This document shows, in pieces, positions 6,787 through 9,503 of a stretch of DNA of 9,503 nucleotides. The translations under genes were made by a program, and so were the position numbers. Positions within the stretch are counted from its first letter, which is position 1. Every line of letters starts with the position of its first letter. The notes under the pieces were generated by a model. The model saw nothing but the letters and a program-made list of their open reading frames with translations. It was not told the DNA's origin and did no database searches. Source of the stretch: an uncultured Flammeovirgaceae bacterium (GTDB lineage: Bacteria; Bacteroidota; Bacteroidia; Cytophagales; Cyclobacteriaceae); assembly GCA_946886805.1 (NCBI GenBank), contig CAMPJM010000124.1, forward strand, positions 1-9,503, read 5' to 3'.

Positions 6787-6851
6787 CAAAATTAATATAC
6801 AGCGTTTGTCGCTCTTATGATCTGGATCATAAAGAATGATGAGAATCATCA
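6787..6851 (-). promoter_or_regulatory. Promoter with FNR/CRP-like palindrome at about -41.5, driving the small membrane protein
   Basis: On the minus strand the -7 element TAATTTTG (complement of 6787-6794) exactly fits TAnnTTTG, but no TTG stands at the -33 place. Instead an 18-base perfect palindrome TTATGATCTGGATCATAA (6815-6832) lies 20 bases upstream, its centre about 41-42 bases from the expected start near 6782, the class II activator position of CRP/FNR proteins. The core TGAT-N4-ATCA is the FNR-type spacing. A second inverted pair TGATGA-GAA-TCATCA (6837-6851) is centred two helical turns further upstream. The leader to the ATG would be about 30 bases. Confidence 0.62.
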
Positions 6852-6929
6852 GGTTTAAAAAGAAAATTATACTTCTAGAGAGGAAGCATTATCCATTATC
6901 AATTAACATGGGCGAAGGAAAGGATACTG

Positions 6930-6962
6930 CTACGCCAAAGGCATCGCTATACCAAAGCCAAA
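6930..6962 (-). repeat. 33-base repeated element, copy 1 (downstream of DUF2809 gene)
   Basis: Matches 8471-8503 at 28 of 33 positions, with the block CTACGCCAAAGGCAT and the block CCAAAGCC identical in both copies. On the minus strand it lies about 27 bases after the DUF2809 gene stop. The minus-strand RNA can fold GGUAU-AGCG-AUGCC, where one G-U pair replaces the G-C of copy 2. Confidence 0.6.
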
Positions 6963-6988
6963 AACTAGACAAAATATAAAATGTTAAG

Positions 6989-7408
6989 TCAGGCTTTTAG
7001 AGACTGTGAAGGAAACTTTGCTTTTAGAAAGGATTTAGAAAATTGATCAACTACCACCCCAAGAACTACTCCCATTGAATAAGCTATTAGATCACTCCAG
7101 AGGAAGCCAAAACCTAATACCAAACCACCCAATGTGGTTCTTCTAATTGAGTCAATCCAGTCGGTATGGTACAATTGGCTAATTTCGATTATGAAACAAA
7201 AAGAAATGGCAATAAAGGCCACTTTTTTGATCGGAAGCGTCACAAATAGCATTCGCACCAAAAAATAAACCATTGATGCCCAAAGCACATCTCCTAAATA
7301 AAGATTGACTAATTCAGGAAAGTAATGAGAAAACTTTCTGGATAAAAGCCCCAGAAAGACTACTATGATTACTATAACCAAATAAAATATACGCTTATTA
7401 AGTTTCAT
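6989..7408 (-). CDS. DUF2809-family membrane protein (139 aa)
   Basis: Resembles the DUF2809 family of small integral membrane proteins of unknown function. I start it at the ATG complementing 7406-7408, MKLNKRIFYLVIVIIVVFLG, a typical family start; the frame runs open a further 28 codons to 7492, but those residues are not membrane-like and run into a palindromic region. Four helices are visible: about 7-23, 41-58, 63-80 and 94-120. Family hallmarks follow in order: GLLSRK (20-25), YLGDVLWASMVYFL (37-50), EISQLYHTDWIDSIRRTTLG (75-94) and GFGFLWSDLIAYSMGV (99-114). The conserved Glu75, Gln78, Arg89/90 and Asp106 in or beside helices suggest a polar site in the membrane, but no reaction is known. 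It lies 144 bases after the chimeric gene on the same strand, across a palindrome cluster, so co-transcription is uncertain. Function is unassigned. Confidence 0.8.
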   Translation of the reverse strand: MKLNKRIFYLVIVIIVVFLGLLSRKFSHYFPELVNLYLGDVLWASMVYFLVRMLFVTLPIKKVAFIAISFCFIIEISQLYHTDWIDSIRRTTLGGLVLGFGFLWSDLIAYSMGVVLGVVVDQFSKSFLKAKFPSQSLKA

Positions 7409-7469
7409 TTGAAAGTTGAACAAATAGTAACTACTGACATATAAAGGCATTAACATCTTCTGTCGTTCT

Positions 7470-7538
7470 CCGAAAGGGGATGCATTTGCCAAGGAGTTTA
7501 CGAAGGTAAACGATGTAATATCTTGAAACTCCTTTCGG
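7470..7538. repeat. Cluster of overlapping inverted repeats between the chimeric gene and the DUF2809 gene
   Basis: Three perfect inverted pairs overlap: CCGAAAGG (7470-7477) with CCTTTCGG (7531-7538), AAGGAGTTT (7491-7499) with AAACTCCTT (7526-7534), and a tight hairpin GTTTAC-GAAG-GTAAAC (7496-7511). The pairs share bases, so they are mutually exclusive folds. On the minus strand they follow the stop at 7553 by about 15 bases. There is no T-run after the stems, so this may be a switchable 3' structure, a recombination scar or a palindromic repeat rather than a simple terminator. Confidence 0.6.
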
Positions 7539-7552
7539 TCTGCAGCTTTTTT

Positions 7553-8383
7553 TCATTTATTTAGTTTCGTCATGCTTATGTTTACTCGTTCAGGATATTC
7601 TCCGTCAATGTACGCCACAGGTTTATCATTGTAGATTGCGGTCTTTCCTGCTTTTGGAATATTGTCGGAATATGTAAAAAATAATGTGTCTCTACCAATT
7701 TCAACTTCTCCTTTATAAACGCTACCCGCTCCACGCATACCTGTCAGCGTAAATTCAAATGTGCTGTCTTGGTAAATTGTCAAGTAAACCCAACCTAATG
7801 GTGCTTCTCTGTCAGCTTTTAGTAAGGTCGGCTTTTCCGTTGTTCTGCTTGAATTGTTGCAACTTACCATTGTCAACACAACTAAAACGACAGCCGAAAC
7901 TTTAAAAGTCTTTTGAAAAATCGCTTTTGCCCTTTCGGTCAATTGTCTTGGTGGATAAATGTGTAGTAGAAAAAAAGTTGTCAAAAGCCAACCTATGATT
8001 GAAAATATTGAGTTGGGGATTTGTTTTAGAATCGGCTCTCCGTCAAGGTCATAGGCTATTGTTTCGCTAAAAGTCGGAAGTAATGCTAAGAATAGAAAAG
8101 TCAACCCGCAAATTGCCCCAATAATTGAAATGTAAAAATTGCTTGTCCACCAATAATTTAGCTTGTTGTTAAGCCGAATTGGAAGTCCTAAGATTAGACA
8201 AACAAAAGTTGTCAAGCCCGAAAGTATGATTGCCATAATAGGTTGAAAAATGACAAGTCCAAAAAGTCCGTCAATACCAAAGTCGCTATCATGAAGTGCG
8301 AAAACCATATAAATAGAAAAAGTCGCAATGAAAGTCAATGCAATTTGAAATCCTAAAGTCAATATGGTTATTACTTTATTCAT
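7553..8383 (-). CDS. Chimeric membrane protein: four-helix N-terminal domain joined to a lipoprotein-like domain (276 aa)
   Basis: I do not recognise a named family. The N-terminal part has four membrane helices (about 4-30, 40-69, 83-105 and 124-143), with a GEPILKQIPNS loop before the fourth. After a basic stretch RQLTERAKAIFQKTFK (146-161) comes VSAVVLVVLTMVSC ending at Cys175, exactly like a Bacteroidota lipoprotein signal with its lipobox cysteine, then NNSSRTTEKPT and a soluble domain of about 90 residues rich in beta-strand and Thr/Gly (GWVYLTIYQDSTFEFTLTGM, DTLFFTYSDNIPKAGKTAIY). The lipoprotein half looks like a once separate protein; no start codon precedes its hydrophobic stretch, so the fusion is real in this sequence. 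The fifth helix could anchor it. Codon choice favours GAC, GTC and CTT more than the neighbouring cys genes, hinting at transfer. The start complements 8381-8383, preceded by GGACGAGATACAGGCATA. Function unknown. Confidence 0.75.
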   Translation of the reverse strand: MNKVITILTLGFQIALTFIATFSIYMVFALHDSDFGIDGLFGLVIFQPIMAIILSGLTTFVCLILGLPIRLNNKLNYWWTSNFYISIIGAICGLTFLFLALLPTFSETIAYDLDGEPILKQIPNSIFSIIGWLLTTFFLLHIYPPRQLTERAKAIFQKTFKVSAVVLVVLTMVSCNNSSRTTEKPTLLKADREAPLGWVYLTIYQDSTFEFTLTGMRGAGSVYKGEVEIGRDTLFFTYSDNIPKAGKTAIYNDKPVAYIDGEYPERVNISMTKLNK

Positions 8384-8408
8384 TATGCCTGTATCTCGTC
8401 CTTAAGTG

Positions 8409-8443
8409 GCATATAACTAAAAGGTAAGACTGGCATGTTATGC
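8409..8443. repeat. GCAT(AT)AAC / GTTATGC inverted pair upstream of the chimeric gene
   Basis: GCATATAAC (8409-8417) and GTTATGC (8437-8443) are inverse complements except for a two-base bulge, separated by 19 bases. They lie between rlmN and the start of the chimeric gene. The pair recalls simple recombination sites, but the spacing is too short for an integron attC. It may simply be an mRNA leader hairpin. Confidence 0.35.
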
Positions 8444-8470
8444 TTCTGCGTTTCATAGACAAATATTCGA

Positions 8471-8503
8471 CTACGCCAAAGGCATGGTTCTGCCAAAGCC
8501 GAA
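8471..8503 (-). repeat. 33-base repeated element, copy 2 (downstream of rlmN)
   Basis: Second copy of the element at 6930-6962. On the minus strand it begins 12 bases after the rlmN stop. The outer pair ATTCG (8465-8469) / CGAAT (8500-8504) and inner pair GGCA (8481-8484) / TGCC (8491-8494) make an interrupted stem. In both copies the minus strand reads, in one shared frame, GFG-x-x-MPLA followed by TAG, but no sizeable open frame leads into either. Confidence 0.6.
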
Positions 8504-8515
8504 TGTATAAAAAAT

Positions 8516-9503
8516 CTACCTTTTGTTCGCTAATTGGCCACAGGCTGCGTCTATATCTTTACCACGACTCCTTCTAACATTCACATTAACCTCTCTTTCT
8601 AAAAGATAATTGCTAAAAGCTTCCAACTTATCTTCCGCGGTATTTACGAAATTGGCTTCGGCGATTGGATTATATTCTATAATGTTAACCTTACTGGGGA
8701 CTTTTTGGGTAAATTTAAAAAGTTCTTCTGCATCCTCAAGGCTGTCATTAAAATCATTGAACACAATATATTCAAAGGTAATCCTATTCCTTGTTTTCTT
8801 ATAATAATACTGTAAAGCTTCGGTAAGAACAGGCAGTGAGTTTGCATCATTAATCGGCATTATTTTCGACCGTTTCTCATCATTTGCAGCATGCAATGAA
8901 AGTGCGAGTTTAAATTTCACCTGGTCATCACCTAATTTTTTAATCATCTTGGCGATTCCAGCCGTAGAAACCGTAATTCTCCGTGGTGCCATACCCAAAC
9001 CTGTTGGCGAAGTGATGTAATCGATGGCTTGCATTACATTGGCATAATTAAGCAGGGGTTCTCCCATTCCCATAAAAACAATATTGGAAAGCGGTTGGTG
9101 GTAATGCTTTTCAGCCTGCTCCTTTATGTGAACTACCTGATCGTAAATTTCTGCTGCCTCAAGGTTCCTCATACGCTTCATATAACCAGTAGCACAAAAT
9201 TTACAACTAAGGGAACATCCAACCTGAGAAGATACGCAAGCAGTCATCCTGGTTTCAGCAGGAATTAAAACTCCCTCCACCACATTGTTATCGAAAAGCT
9301 TAAAAGTTGATTTTATAGTCCCATCAGAACTAATTTGCTCCAGACCCAAAGCTGCTCCGTTAATAGAAAAATCTGTTTTTAATTTTTCTCTTGTAGCCAA
9401 AGAAAGATTGGTCATCTGATCAAAGCTATGAACGGATTTATTCCAAAGCCACTCATATATCTGCTTTGCCCTAAAAGGTTTTTCGCCTATCCCCGACAGA
9501 TAA
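8516..9503 (-). CDS. rlmN: Dual-specificity 23S rRNA/tRNA adenine-C2 methyltransferase RlmN, 5' end beyond the window
   Basis: A radical SAM enzyme that methylates A2503 of 23S rRNA and A37 of some tRNAs at C2. The radical SAM cluster motif is CSLSCKFC, preceded by ETRMTACVSSQVG; FMGMGEPLLNY is the SAM-binding GEP motif; ITVSTAGI and LALSLHAANDEKRSKIMP follow; the C-terminal DIDAACGQL carries the cysteine that becomes the methyl carrier in this family (Cys7 from the first residue of ...CGQLANKR). An ATG lies at 9413-9415, but the frame stays open without a stop to the window edge and the upstream residues GIGEKPFRAKQIYEWLWNKS are the family's conserved N-terminal accessory domain, so the gene is partial here and the true start is past 9503. 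It is a core housekeeping gene, unrelated to the accessory genes downstream. Stop TAG complements 8516-8518. Confidence 0.95.
   Translation of the reverse strand, partial: YLSGIGEKPFRAKQIYEWLWNKSVHSFDQMTNLSLATREKLKTDFSINGAALGLEQISSDGTIKSTFKLFDNNVVEGVLIPAETRMTACVSSQVGCSLSCKFCATGYMKRMRNLEAAEIYDQVVHIKEQAEKHYHQPLSNIVFMGMGEPLLNYANVMQAIDYITSPTGLGMAPRRITVSTAGIAKMIKKLGDDQVKFKLALSLHAANDEKRSKIMPINDANSLPVLTEALQYYYKKTRNRITFEYIVFNDFNDSLEDAEELFKFTQKVPSKVNIIEYNPIAEANFVNTAEDKLEAFSNYLLEREVNVNVRRSRGKDIDAACGQLANKR

Noticed and set aside
6908..6979. 23-residue frame MGEGKDTATPKASLYQSQKL... on the plus strand
   Set aside because: It lies over the repeated element, has no ribosome site and is not shared in frame with the second copy.
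7409..7492. Upstream ATG extending the DUF2809 protein by 28 residues
   Set aside because: The extension is unlike the family, runs into the palindrome cluster, and the ATG at 7408 gives a standard DUF2809 start.
8409..8443. Integron attC-like site (GCAT..AAC and GTTATGC)
   Set aside because: The inner spacing is only 19 bases, the right arm departs from GTTRRRY, and no integrase or cassette array is visible.
9413..9415. ATG at 9415 as the true rlmN start
   Set aside because: The frame continues without a stop to the window edge and encodes the conserved RlmN N-terminal domain (GIGEKPFRAKQIYEW).

Overview
The window is AT-rich and very probably comes from a Bacteroidota genome, most likely an environmental Cytophagia-like lineage. 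Four things point there: a short Hc1 histone-like gene of the kind common in that phylum, two promoters with the Bacteroidota -7 element TAnnTTTG, weak Shine-Dalgarno sequences, and the flavour of the encoded proteins. The lineage call is inference, not a database result.

Layout: (1) 1-818 has a 58-residue histone H1-like gene on the minus strand, a long-arm terminator-like inverted repeat after it, and a gene-poor spacer of about 470 bases. (2) 819-6322 is a plus-strand sulfite-reduction block: a LysR-type regulator (CysL/CysB-like), a 1-Cys peroxiredoxin, the NADPH-sulfite reductase flavoprotein CysJ and the sirohaem hemoprotein CysI. A well-formed regulatory region precedes the peroxiredoxin, with a perfect T-N11-A LysR box, a TTG-21-TAATTTTG promoter and a 17-bp leader palindrome. 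Peroxiredoxin and cysJ are only 7 bases apart, so they are probably one transcript. cysI follows after a 184-base spacer containing nested inverted repeats. The block closes with a strong bidirectional terminator (6395-6445). (3) 6457-8383 is a minus-strand accessory stretch: a 97-residue three-helix membrane protein behind a promoter with an FNR/CRP-like palindrome at about -41.5, a DUF2809-type membrane protein, and a 276-residue protein joining a four-helix membrane domain to a lipoprotein-like domain. Palindromic spacers and a 33-base repeated element sit around these genes. (4) 8516-9503 is the 3' part of rlmN (23S rRNA/tRNA adenine-C2 methyltransferase), cut by the window end.

How it works together: the LysR protein probably senses sulfur status and activates the downstream promoter, giving peroxiredoxin plus sulfite reductase (sulfite to sulfide with NADPH). 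No sulfate activation genes, sirohaem synthase or cysteine synthase are present here, so sulfite supply and cofactor synthesis must be encoded elsewhere. I see no CRISPR array, transposase, rRNA, tRNA or obvious phage gene. The most unusual items are the peroxiredoxin built into a cysJI operon, the class II FNR-like promoter of the small membrane protein, the membrane-lipoprotein chimera, and the repeated element just downstream of two unrelated genes.
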